Program-made: the position numbers and the translations under genes
The notes under the pieces: model-generated
What the model was told of the DNA's origin: nothing
The model's database searches: none
What the model saw: the letters and a program-made list of their open reading frames with translations, nothing else
Shown: positions 33,838 through 45,702 of the stretch, piece after piece
Layout of the letters: each line of letters begins with the position of its first letter
Position numbering within the stretch: the stretch's first letter is position 1
Assembly: GCA_027972325.1 (NCBI GenBank)
Contig: JAPMOS010000022.1
Coordinates: 1 to 64,000, forward strand
DNA length: 64,000 bases
Origin: Paratrimastix pyriformis
Taxonomy: Eukaryota; Preaxostyla; Paratrimastigidae
Direction: 5' to 3'

Positions 33838-34922
33838 TCACCCGCGGACGGCGATGAGGGGCGGGTGGGGCGAGGCCGACCCGGGAGGAAGGGCCGGTGG
33901 GGTGGGCGAGGGCAAGGGCATGGGCATGGGGGACGGGCTGAGGCCCAACGGCTTGCCGGGCGGGGGGAGGCAGGCGCCCAGGAGAGGGGGGCGGGGGGGG
34001 GAGGCGGGAGGGCGAGCGAGGAGGATGTGGCTGATGCGGAGGATGTGGCTGATGCGGAGATGCTGAACGAGGGGGGCGCCCCCAGGGCCCCCTCGGTGGT
34101 GGTGGTGCTGGGCGGCCGAGCCCATGTGGGGGCCGGGTAGGGCTGGCGGGCAACCGGGCCGGGGTCGTGGGGCGGGTGGAAGTAGCGGAAGTCGACGTGG
34201 AGCTGGCCGACCGGGTCGACCCGCACCCGAGTGGGCCGCAGCCGGGCCAGGTCCACCAGAGGCTGCGGGCCAGCCGGACAGGGCGGCGGGCAGGTCAGGA
34301 GCGGGCACGGGGGCGCGGCGGGGACGGAAACCGGCCGCCCGGCCCATGGGGATGGGGGCGCCGAGGGCGGCAGGGGCGGGGCTGTGAGGGTCTGCAGGAG
34401 GGCCGGCGGCAGGGCAGGCTGCTGGGGCTGGGGCTGGCCCAGCGGGGGCGGGGCGGCCTGCAGCTCGGGGGCCTCGAGAGGCAGGCCGGCCGTGAGGGCC
34501 CCCAGGATGTGGGACTCCTCGCGGGCGATGCGCTCCTCGTCGGCCTCCTCGGCGGCCACCTCGCACTGGTGGCCCCAGTCGTCGTCGTCGTCGTCCGACA
34601 GCGAGGCGCCCACCGCCCGCCGCCTGTCGAAGAAGGGGACCGAATGCAGTGCGCGGAGGTAGGCGAAATGACGAACGAACGATCCGAGAGCACAGAGGGG
34701 TGGGGGTGGTGGGGATGGTGGGGATGGAGGATGGGGATGGGGTGGTTGCCGCCGACCTGACGAGGAGCCGCTGGAGGGTGTGCACCTGGTGGAGCTCCTC
34801 CAGGCACCACTCGGCCCGGGCGGTCGACAGGGCGCTCGCGATCCGCTCGACGGTCACCTCGAGGCGCCGCCGGGCCCGCTCCCGGCGCCGGGCACGCCGG
34901 GCGGCGTGACGCTGGTGGTGGC

Positions 34923-34953
<31 letters not shown>

Positions 34954-35856
34954 GGGCTCGGGGGCCTCCTCGGAGGAGCTGCCGAGGGCGTCGGGCAGGT
35001 CCGGGTCCTCGGGATGCCCCGGGCTGAGCAGGGCCAGGTCCTCCTCGAAGAGCACCTCGGCCGGGTTCTGCATGAGGGCCCCCAGGTCCTCCTCGCTGCT
35101 GGGGGCCTCGTCCAGCGAGTCGGCAGCCTCGGTCGGGACGGGGCTCGCAGGGGCCGCCGGCGCCACCGCGGCCGGGTGGGCAACCACCGGGGGCCCCGCG
35201 GCAGCTGCGGCCGGGTGGCGGTGGCGGCCGGACGGACGGGGAGGGGCCGCGGACGGGTTGGCCTGAGGGCGGCAGTGGCGGGACGGCGGAGAGGGGACCG
35301 CATGATGGGTGAGGCTTGGGGGTCTCGGGCCGGGCGGGGATCTCCATCACAAGCGCTGCCCATCTTCCCGAGCGGGGGAGGAGGGCGGGCGTGGACGGCG
35401 TGGCAGACCGCTGCCGGCTCGGGCTGGGTGGGCTTCCGGTGGTGGCGCTTCTCCAGGGCGGGCCGCACCGGGACGGCGTCGGCCGTGGGGGCGGCCGGGC
35501 GGTGGGGTGGCCGGGATGGGGGCCGGCGAGGGCGTCGGCCGGGCGGCGTGGCGCTCGCTGTGGATGGGCATGATCAGGGGGGTCTGGCTCAGGGGGCGAG
35601 CTGGTCGGGGGTCGACCCGGGCCGGGCCCGCCGTTTCTTGCGGTCTTCGGGGGGCGCCGCGAAGGGGTCCGGGGCGGTCGGGTCGAGCTGGGCCTCGAAG
35701 AGGTGTGCCCGCAGGCGGATGGTCTGGGCCTTGAGCTCCTCGCGCTCCTTCACCCGGGCCAGCAGCTCCCGCACGGCGCCCAGCTCGTGGTGCAGCTGGT
35801 GCAGTTTGTCCACCGAGAGCAGGTCGCCTTGCCGCGTCTGCAGATCCACGCGGGAT

Positions 35857-35901
<45 letters not shown>

Positions 35902-37087
35902 ACGCGCAAGGGCAAGAGACGAGGGGAGCGGTGAGTCGTGTGGGCGAGAAACGGAAGGTTGGACAGGCGGATGGGGCGGGCATGCGGGACGGACGCGGCG
36001 GTAGAGGTTGCGCTGGTTCTGCCGGGCCCGGAAGCAGAGCGTCATGTCCTTGTTATCGGGCGGGGCGGTTTCTGTGGGGCAGGGCAGAGGTCAGGGTCAG
36101 GTCAAGGCAGCCCGGTGGGGAAGGTCGGCGGCAGGGTGGCGGCTTCATGGGTGGTGCCGTGCCCACATGTGGGTGCCTGCATGCGGGGTGCCTTGGGGCG
36201 GACCTGGAAGCGGCGGAGGAGGGCGCCCTTCCGCCGCTCGCGCTTGGCCTTCCAGTAGTTGTACACGTCGGCCCGAAACTCGACCGGGAAGATCTCGAAG
36301 AGGGCGTTAGCCTCGCTCTCGTCGCACACGATGGGCTGATGGGAAGGGCGGGGGAGAGAGATGATGATTGAGTGAGCCGAGGCTCGTTCCCATCACCACC
36401 AAAACCTTCACCTTGGGGGGCGGACGGCGGGAGAAAGGGAGAGAGTGGGGAGGAAGGAGGGCAGACCGAGTCGGCGGTTGTCTTCTCGAGGCGGTCGATC
36501 ATCAGCTCGATGATCATGACCCCGTGTAGTTGTTCTGCTCCAGGAAGGGGGATCACCGACGGGTGGGCCGCGCAGTAACCCTCGATGAAGGCGAAGTCCT
36601 CATCGTCCATGTCGTACTCGATCTTCTCCTCGATCTCCCGGCTGCTCTTGCCTGCCCGCCCACGCCCGACCCCCCGGGGAAGAGAGGTGTCAGGAAACAC
36701 CTCGTGCAGGAGGGCGAGCGGGAGACGGGGCAGACCGGTATACCTGATGTAGGAGCTCGGTTGCTTCCACCGGGTGTGGAGAGGCACCAGCTGGGCATCA
36801 GGGAGGATGTTAAAAACGGGGGTGGGGATGGCCGCCGCCTTTCGTTGTTGGCGGGCTTGGAGTGCCAGTTTCACGTGCCGTTCCTGGGGAGGCGGTACTG
36901 CGGGAGCGAAAACCAAAAAATCGCGGACCTCCTCTTCTTCTGGTTCCATACCAGTCGGACATTGCGGACCACTCGTAACCAGCTCAAGTTCAAGGTCCTG
37001 CTCGTCAAATTCCTTGGGGTCTTTGACGATTATCATCTTTTTCGAATGGCTGATGGGCCTTTGTCGAAAGTAATTCCTTGTCGACAT
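33838..37087 (-). CDS. Enhancer of polycomb (EPC/EPL1) homologue
   Basis: Chromatin protein that scaffolds the NuA4/TIP60 histone acetyltransferase. Start ATG is at 37087 ('MSTRNYFRQRPISHSKKM', a basic N-terminus like that of EPL1). EPcA landmarks follow: 'GPQCPTGMEPEEEEVRDF', 'IPTPVFNILPDAQLVPLH', 'IEYDMDDEDFAFIEG', 'MIDRLEKTTADSV', 'ANALFEIFPVEFRADVYNYW', 'CFRARQNQRNLYRR', and a helix 'LLSVDKLHQLHHELGAV' ending near 35.6 kb. A TGA is reached at 35589-35591, but the same frame resumes downstream. A 63-nt intron starting GTCGAC would carry it on into Ala/Pro-rich exons with acidic blocks ('LSDDDDDDWGHQCEVA') and 'RVRVDPVGQLHVDFRYFHP'. I therefore treat 33.84-35.5 kb as the C-terminal half. 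Its last exon and stop are unresolved, and it could instead be a separate gene. Identity is firm for 35.6-37.1 kb. Confidence 0.85.
35860..35900. repeat. G41 homopolymer in an intron of the enhancer-of-polycomb gene
   Basis: Run of 41 G on the plus strand, upstream of the exon starting TRQGDLLSVDK. Confidence 0.9.
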
Positions 37088-37418
37088 CTTTGATTCCTGA
37101 AAAGGAAAAGTTCGAACTCGCTTTGGATCAACATCCAGACCCGCCGGCGCCGGGCGGGGCAGAAAAAAAAGAGTGCCGAACGAGCCCGGGGATCGCTCGC
37201 GCGATGCCGGAGTGGACCAAAAAGGCGCGTCGGCTGGTTTACCCTTGTAATTTTTCAATGGATGACAAGGTCTTGGCACATCCCATCATCCCGCAAAAAG
37301 AATCCAGAAACCCAGGTGGTGTAGAAAATGGCGCCGCTATACCGCGGCAATAATAAAAAACGGGAACGACAGAACGCTCGAATAAGGAGAATATTCACAG
37401 TCCCAAAAACATCTCGGA
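37088..37418. other. Intergenic between kinesin stop and enhancer-of-polycomb start
   Basis: 331 bp of mixed composition containing the 3' end of the kinesin transcript and the upstream region of the enhancer-of-polycomb gene. The minus-strand frame reads through upstream of ATG 37087, but its sequence is unlike the family, so the start was put at 37087. No motif is recognised. Confidence 0.5.
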
Positions 37419-40400
37419 CTAGGTCTTCTTCTTTTGACCGCCGGCGGGCTTGGCGGCGGGTTTTGCGGGCGGGCGCCCGGGGGTGCGGGTTGGCGATCCT
37501 GCATCCGGCGGCTCGGGCGTCCCCGATGGAGGCGGGCGGTCAGCAGGCGATCCGGCTGGCTGGGCGGCGGCGGGAGCCGGCGAACCCGCAGGAAGCACCA
37601 GGTCCACCTCGGCCCCGGGGATACCCGCTAGTGGACGACGCGAATGGGATGAACCCGACGCCGATCGGACGAGCCGAGCAGACCGGGGCCATCGAGGCCG
37701 TCGTCGTGCTGGACCGGGGCAGCCGTGGCCGCTGCCGCAGAGGCGTCCTGGGGTGGCGGCTCGCGCTCGTCGGTGATCTCCTCCATCCCCGAGTTGGGAA
37801 TCCCTGGTGGTGTGTACGGGGGGGTAGTGGCGCGAGGTGAGGAGGTGAGATCGCCATGGTGGCCGCGGGTGGGGCGGCGGACCGGCGCGCAGGTCGGTGA
37901 TGATCTTGTTGAGGCGCTTCACCTCGGGCGTGTCGATGAGCTGCCGCACGTTGTTGGTGATCTCCTTCACACGGGAGGCGTACCTGCGGCCGGGGGTCGG
38001 GGGGTGCGGCGGGAGGGTTGAGGGGGGCTTGGCCGGGGCAGGGGGCTTGGAGGGGGGTGGCGGGAGGGAGTGGGAGGGGCCGCGGACAGGAGGGCCTGGA
38101 TGGTCTCGCCTGCCTCGCGCTTGGCCGGGCTGATGCAGACGAACATCAGCGTCTTGGCGTTGCCCCCTACACCGCCGCCCCCGCGGATGGGCGGACGGCA
38201 GGTGAGCCGGTGCGCCAGCGTTGGGCTTGCGGGGGTCGGGGGATGGGGGATGGGGCAGGGCCGTCAGCGGACCGAGGGAGTCGCTGAGGAGCTGGGTCAG
38301 CTTGTGCTCGCGGTAGGGGATGTGGGCCTCGCTCTTGGAGAGGGCCTTGATGACGTTGCCCAGGGCCGACAGGGACTTGTTGATGGCGATCAGTTCCTGC
38401 ACGTGCAGCACCCAGGGGGTGTGGAGGCGTGAGCGGCCCGGCCAGCCAGGCGGGAAGCGAGGAGGAGAGGAGGATCAGAGATGGCTGCGCGGGGGGCAAG
38501 CGGACATCGAGGCCCTTGCCCTGCACGCCCGAGCGGCTGGCCCGCTCCGAGCCGGCCAGATCGACCAGGGTGATCTGCGGGCGCCACCGCGCAAGACAGA
38601 TCCCACCGACGGTCAGCAGCCAGTTGACCAGGCGAGGCAGCAGCATGGCGGGGGTGGCGCGCGGAGATGAATGGGGGGAGGGGCGGCGGTGGGGCGGGCC
38701 TTGCCGGTGTAGTCCTTGTTGGTGGACATGTTGTGGCCCTTGATGATGATCGAGAAGACCAGATGCGACCGGCTGCTCATCTCGTTCATCACTGCGCCAC
38801 CCCCCCAGCCCCACATCAACACCATGAACGTCATGAACATCGTCAACACCAACACCAATTGAGGAGAGCAGAGGGAAGGGAGAGGGGGGAGACAGACGGG
38901 TCTTGGCGGTGTGGCGGTGGTCGAACCCCGACCAGAAGGCGGCCTTGCACTCGTCGGGCGTGTGGACGGGCACCTCCGTCACGAAGGGCGTCAGCACAAT
39001 CAGGCCCTGCCAGCAGCCAGCACACCCCCCGGGGGATGAAGCAACGGCTCGGCCCCCGGCCCAGGCCGAACCACCCCCTCTGCAAGATGGGAGGTGCTTG
39101 GTCGCGACCTTGGGGTTCATCTTGACGCCGAGGTTGCCGGGGTCCTGGCCGCGCCCGTAGCCGACGACCAGGCAGTCGCGCAGGTCGTCCAGGTAGAGCT
39201 CGAGCATGTAGCAGCTCAGCTGGCGGCCCCCCCGCCACCGACCAGGACCAGGACCAGGACCATGACCAGGACCAGGACCATGACGGCCGCATCCAACATC
39301 CAACGTGAGGCCATGGAGAGGGCGCAGAGGGCAGGGTGGCATGGGTGGCATGGGTGAGTGGCATGGGTGGCAGGGGGGGCGGACCTCGAAGGCGAATGTG
39401 TTGGCCCTGCGGCAGGCCTCGACCGTGTCGAAGAGCGTGTCGATGGCCCGCAGGGTGATGCCGGGCGCCTTGTTGGGGTCGTCCCCGGGGCCGGTCATGG
39501 TGAAGCTGCAGCACCGCCCGAGCCAGCCACCCGCCCCCGCCCACACGCCCAGCCGTGGTCGCCGCCCAGGAAGCAGCAGCAGAAGCGGAACCTCAGCGGA
39601 AAGCCCGGTGCCAGAGCGGGGCAGGTTGGGGAGGGTAGAGGGTAGAGGGTGGAGGGTGGAGGACGGGGGCGGACGTCTTGCCCGAGCCCGTCTGGCCGTA
39701 GGCGAAGATACACACGTTGTACCCGTCGAGCGCGCTTTGCACGAGCCGCTGCGGAGGGTGGGGCGGCATCGAGTGCACAAAAGACCGTGAAGGATGGGTC
39801 GACATAGACATAGACATAGACATAGACATAGACATAGACATAGACATAGACATAGACATAGACATAGACATAGACATAGACATAGACATAGACATAGACA
39901 TAGACATAGACATAGACATAGACATAGACATAGACATAGACATAGACATAGACATGGTTTGGGCGGGGCGGGGCGGGGCGGGGCGGGGCGGGGGTGGGGG
40001 GGGGGGTCGACCTTGGTGTCTGCGAAGACGTCCTCCTGGGGGGTGCCCGGGGGAAGACCGAGTCGAAGAGGAACTTCTTCTCGCCAATCGACTCGGGGGC
40101 TGCGGGGGCGATGCGGGGTGGGGTGGCCCATATGAGGTGGATTGTGGTGACCCAGATGCGGGATGTGGGAGACAAGGCCCCAACGAGCCGAGTAGGGGCG
40201 GGTGGCACGGGCGGACCCTGGAGCTTGATGGTGAAGGCGTCGTCGAGGGTGATGCATCCCGGGTCGGCGATCTCCCGCTCGCGGCCGTTCATGGGCCGCA
40301 CCCGGCAGAAGACCCGGATCTTGCCCTTCATGTCTGCCAGCCCCCCCCCCCCCCCCCCCAGCCAGCCGCCCGTCACCACGCGATGAGCCGCGGGAGGGCC

Positions 40401-40798
40401 AGCGGACATCACCCCAACCCGGGTCCGCCATGTTCCCCTCGGATGAGAACCCTTCACTCCCTCCCTCCCTCCCACAGGGCACCCGGGCTGGGCATGGGGG
40501 CGGACCCTCGAGCTGGTTGTTGAGCTCCTTGCGGCGGAGCTGCTCGGTCTTGAAGTTGAACTGGATCTGGGCCAGGGCCCGCTCGAGGTCCTCCCGGGCC
40601 TTGGTCAGGTCGGCCAGCTGCTTGCTCAGGTCGGCAAGCTGCCCCTCCAGCCGCTGCGCAGCCCCAACACCAACACCGCATCCAGCCGCCACCGCCGCAG
40701 AAGCAACATCGACCATCGCGGTGAGCAGCGGATGGGGACGCCTGCGTCTGCTGGCACGACCCCGTGGCCTCCCCCGAGTCATCAGGCGGAGCAGGCAT

Positions 40799-40833
<35 letters not shown>

Positions 40834-40979
40834 AGCCAGGCTGCCTGGGGACGGGCCTGCTTGGTGGTGAGGGCCTCGGCGCCGGTCTTCTCGAGGTCGG
40901 CCACCCGCTGGGTGAGCGCCTCCTTGTCGGCCGTCAGCTGGGCCTGGTCCTTCTCCAGCGTCTGCACGCCCGTCGTGAG

Positions 40980-41052
<73 letters not shown>

Positions 41053-44000
41053 GCACCAGGGGCACCGAGGGACGACGCCAGGCGGCGGGGACGGGTCGGG
41101 TCGGGGCGGGGCGGACCTCCTTGGCTGCGCGGAGGAGCTTGACCTCGGGCAGCAGGAGCCCCACGACCTGCTTGACGCGCTGGTACTCGGCCTCCTGCTC
41201 GGCCGCCTTGGCCTGGAACTCGGCAGCCTGCGCCCCCGCCACCACCCCGGTACCGACCGTTAAGCCCAGGGCAGGCCGAGCGAGGTCGGTGCCTTCGGGC
41301 GGGCGGGCGGGTGACCTGCTTGGCGAGATCCTCCGTGAGCTGGCTGATCTTCTCGGCGTTCTGCTGGCCCGTGGCGGCGCCCTCCACCCGGGCCGCCTCC
41401 AGCTGCTGCTCCAGGGCGGCCGCGTTCCGCTTGGCCTTCTCAAGATCCTGCTCCCCCCCGACCCCAACGCCCCCCGGCCCGCAGCCGCCTCACGTGAAGG
41501 TCTCCCCCGGAAGGCAGCTCGGCGGGTCGTGGGGGAGGGCCGGGACTGGGGATCGGGTGGGTGGAGCGGGGGGCGGACCTGGGAGCGGGCGGTGACCTCC
41601 TCGACGAGGCGGGTGTGCGCCTCGCGGGCCTTGAGGAGGATGGCCTCCTGGTCGGCCCGCTCCCGGGTCAGCGCCTCGATCCGCCCCTGGGCCTCGGCCT
41701 GGGCGGCCCGCATCTGCTCGCCCGAGCTCGCGCTGCCCCGCAGGCGCACCGAGACCACGCCGCCCCACACAACCCCCGAGGCCGACGCACAGGCAGGACC
41801 GTCAGCGCACCGCACCGGAGGAGCGGCCAGCAGGAGCGGGGGGCGAGGGGGCGAGGGCAGGGCAAGGGCAGGTGCGGGTGCGGGTGCAGGGGCGGGGGCG
41901 GGGCGTGCGGACTTGAGGGTTGCGATCTGGGCTGTGGCCGCCTCGAGCTGCTGCTTGGCGGCCTCGAGGTCCCGCGTGCGACGCTCCCGCAGGGCCGTCT
42001 CCTCGCCCAGCTGCACGAAGAGGCCCGTCCCCGGCACCCCCGGCACACACCCCGTCCCATGCCCGTGCGTCGTCGCTTGCATGAGTCCCAACGGCCCGTG
42101 GAACGTGGCCTCACGCCGATGGAGCGGGGGAGGGCAGAGGGAGACGGGAGGCGGGAGGCGGGGCGGGGGACCTGCTTGGTGAGCATGTCGATCTTGGTCT
42201 GCAGGGCGGCCTGCTGGGCCTCGGCGGCGGAGGCCTTCTGCTCGGCGGCCTCCCGGGCCTTCTGGGCCCGCTGCAGGCCCGTGTCGGCCTGCTTGCCCTG
42301 GGCGGTGGCCTCGCGCAGCTGGGTCTGGGCCTCGCGGGTCTGCTCCTCGGCCCGCCGCTGGCGCTCCTCGGCCTGGCGGGCCCGCTCCTCGGCCTGCCGG
42401 ATGCGGTCGCGCTCCTTGTCGGTGGTCGCCGCTTGCACCTGCCAAACGGCAAACGGCCGCGACCCAACGGGTGAGGCCGGAACGACGCCCACCTGCCCGA
42501 GGCGCCTGCTGGCTCATTGCTGTCCGGCCCCTTTGGGAGGTGGCGGCAGCGGCGGTGGGCGGTGGCAGGGGCGGACCTGGGCGCCGCCGAGGTCCTGCTT
42601 GAGGCGATCCGCCTGGGCCTGCAGGTCGGCCAGCTGGGACTGGGCCCGCTGCAGCTCGTCCGCCTTGGCCTGCGCCTCGGCCGTCTTGGTGCGCAGGGCG
42701 GCCTCGCGCCCCTGCAGCTCCAGCGCCTGGTCGGCCCCCCGTGTGATGGTCACGGCATGCCCAACCCGTCCACATGCGAGCGCGTCAGGGAAGGATCGCC
42801 AGCAGGGTGGGCAATGGGACGAGGGGAATGGGTCGAAGGGCGGGAGGGGGGGTTGGGGGCTGGGGGGCTGGGACGGACGGCCGCCTGTGCCTGTGCCTGT
42901 GCCTCCTGGGTGGCCCCCAGCTGCCGCTCGAGGTCGTCCTCCTTGCGGGCCAGGGCCTCCTTCAGCTCCCCAACCGCCGCGCGCGCCTCTGCTCCCGATG
43001 GGGCCCCCCCGCCATTCACCCAGAAAAGAACATCGTCACGGTCGTCGTGCCCCAGGGGGGAGGGGGCGAGTGGGTGAGGGGGTGAGGGGCGAGGGGCGAG
43101 GGGAGGCAAGGGGAGGGGAATGAGGGGATGCGCGTCAGGGGTGGGCGAGAGGGCAGGCGGCACGGCAGGCGGACCCTCGAGCTCCTCGCTGCTGGCCCCG
43201 CCAACGACGGCCCCGCCGCCCCCAGAGGCCTGCCTCCCACAGCGCAGCCACGGCGAAGAGGAGCAAGAGCAGCAGGCGGTGAGATGACGGTCAAGCAGAG
43301 GAGGAGGAGGAGGAAGAGGAAGAGGAAGAGGAAGAGGAGGAGGAGGGCCGACCTTGGCCTCGCGGAGGTTCTTCTCGGCCTCCTCGAGCTGTGCCCACGG
43401 GGCGGAGGAGGAGGGGCGGCAGGGTGCCCGGTGAGCCAACAGCAATCTCAGAAGCGGGTCAAATGAGCCAGCTCCCGCCCCCGTCCGGTCCGAAAAGGGG
43501 AGGGGGAGGCAGGGAGGGGGAGGCGGGGAGGCGGGGAGGCGGGGAGCGGGAGCGGGAGCGGGAGCGGGAGCGGGAGCAGGAGCGGGGGGGGGGGGGGGGG
43601 GGGGTGGCGGGCCTGCTTGGCGAGCATGGTCCGGTCGACGGCCGCGTGCTGCAGCTCGAGGGTGGCGGCCGTGTGGGCGGCCCCGAGGGCCTCGTGCTCC
43701 CGCTCCAGGGCCGCCAGCCGCTCCTGCAATGCCTCGGGTCCCGCCGGGGGCGCAGGCCGGACCGCCTCGCGCAGCTGGGCCTCCAGGCCGGCAACCCGCC
43801 GGTCCGTCTGCACGGCGGCACACGAGCCGACCGAGGGGGGAGAGAACCCAAGGCGGTCAGGCCCAAGGAGACGCCACGAGTATGCCTGGGTGGCCGTGGA
43901 TCCGGGCGGTGGGTGGACGGGCCTCCTTGCGCTCGGCCCGGAGGGCCTCGACATGGGCGCGGAGGGTCTCCACCTTGGCCACGACCCGCTGGGGCACCAC

Positions 44001-45669
44001 CACCACGTTCTCGGCCAGGGCGGCGTCCTTGGCGGCGAGCAGGTTGATCGCCTCGGCCGGGCGGACCTCCAGATCTGCGCAGGGCCCACCCAGCCAGGCG
44101 TCGGAGTCATCGGGGGGCACGAGCGGGCGCAAGGGAGGGAAAAGCATCATCACGACGGGGCGGGGCCGCGGCGGGGGGGGGGGGGGGGGGGGGGGTGCGG
44201 ACCCCGCCTGAGGTGCTTGGTGTCCTCCTCGAGGCGGCTGATGGTTTCGGCGCTCCGGGCGGCCTCGGCGGCGGCCTGGTCGGCGGCGCTCTTCAGGCGC
44301 TGTCGAGGGCCATCCGATTCGGGCGGGAGGAAGGAGTGAGCCATCATCGGACGCGGGGAGGCCATCCTCCCCCCAGAGCCCCCTGGCGGGCGGCCCCCCG
44401 ATGGGCGACCACGGACCTGAGTCTGCAGGGTGAGGGCGTCGCGCTCCTCCCTGAGGAGGGTGGCCTCCTTGGCGGCCGCGGCCCGCTGCTGCTCGGCGGC
44501 CGCCAGCCGGTCGGCGGCCTCGCGGGCGGTGCGGGTGACCTCCTCCTGCTTGGCGATCAGGTCGCCCTGCAGCTTGGCAAGCTCCTGGGCGGGCGTCAGC
44601 TCCTCGGCCTCCACAGCTGCCGCCATCACCGCCCGCCCCAAGTCGCGTGAGGACGCAGGACGGGGCGGGACGGGACGCAGGGTGTGTGTGTGCGGGGCGG
44701 CAGGCGGACCGGCAGTCTCGGCCTCCGACTGGCCCAGGGAGGCCAGCTCGGTCTTGCCGGCTGCGATCTCGTCGCTGAGCTTCTGGTAGCTGCGCCGGGG
44801 GGGAGGCGGCCACAAGCCGGGCAGAGTGAGCGCGCGCAGGCGAGGGGGACAGGGCATGTGGGCATGTGGGGCATGTGGGCATGTGGGCGGGCGGGGCGGA
44901 CAGCTCGTACTTGTCGCGGATGGTGGCCTTGTCGGCCTTCTCGGCCTTGCGGCCGTTCTGCTGCTCGAAGACGTCCAGCCAGGCCTGGATCTCCCGCTTG
45001 ACCCGGTTCTTGGCCGTCACGGCGGCCTTCAAGTCCAGGGTCAGCTGCAGCAGCCGGTCCTGGCGCTCCTTCCGCTTCCGCTCGCGCTCCTCGGCCTCGG
45101 CCTTCTCGGCCTGCTTCTGAGGCGCCCAACCCACGCAGTGAGCGCCCCCGCCCCCCCAAGAGTGTTGAGCCGACCCGAAGCCGAATCCGGGCCCCCCACC
45201 ACCGCCCATCAGCCCAGCCAGGCGCATCATCGCAAGGCGAGGGGCGGCGGGCCTTGATGGCGTCGACGAGCTCCGCCCGGGCCTTGTCGCACTCGGCCAT
45301 CAGTTCGGCCTCCCGCTTGGCGTAGCGCTCCTGCCACTGGGCCGCCGTCCCCGACGCACTGTCCCCCCCGCCCCACCCCCCCAAAGATCCCCACGATGAT
45401 GTCCGGGTGCCACAGGACAGGGGGGCGCCAGGGCGTGAGGCAAGCGGCCGCACGGACGCCTCATCGGCGGCCACCAGGGCGGCGCTCTTGAGGGCGAGCG
45501 CCTCCTGCAGCTGGGTCGCCTCGGCCGCCGCGGCCTGCTGGGCCCGGGCAGCGTCGGCCTCGGCCTTGGCCAGCCGGTCGGCAGCCTCCTTCAGCTGGCC
45601 CTCCAGCTCTGATGAGGTGCCGGGGGCGGGGTCGATGGAGTGCCCAATGGAATGCATGCCGCCCTGCAC

Positions 45670-45702
<33 letters not shown>

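Noticed and set aside
32538-34613. One 691-residue minus-strand protein over the RBM22 3' half
   Set aside because: Below about 33.8 kb it is antisense to RBM22 exons that close perfectly in frame; only the upper part looks coding.
39717-40523. Open frames with long ID, VY, MS or HR dipeptide runs
   Set aside because: Translations of the ATAGAC hexamer array in a kinesin intron.
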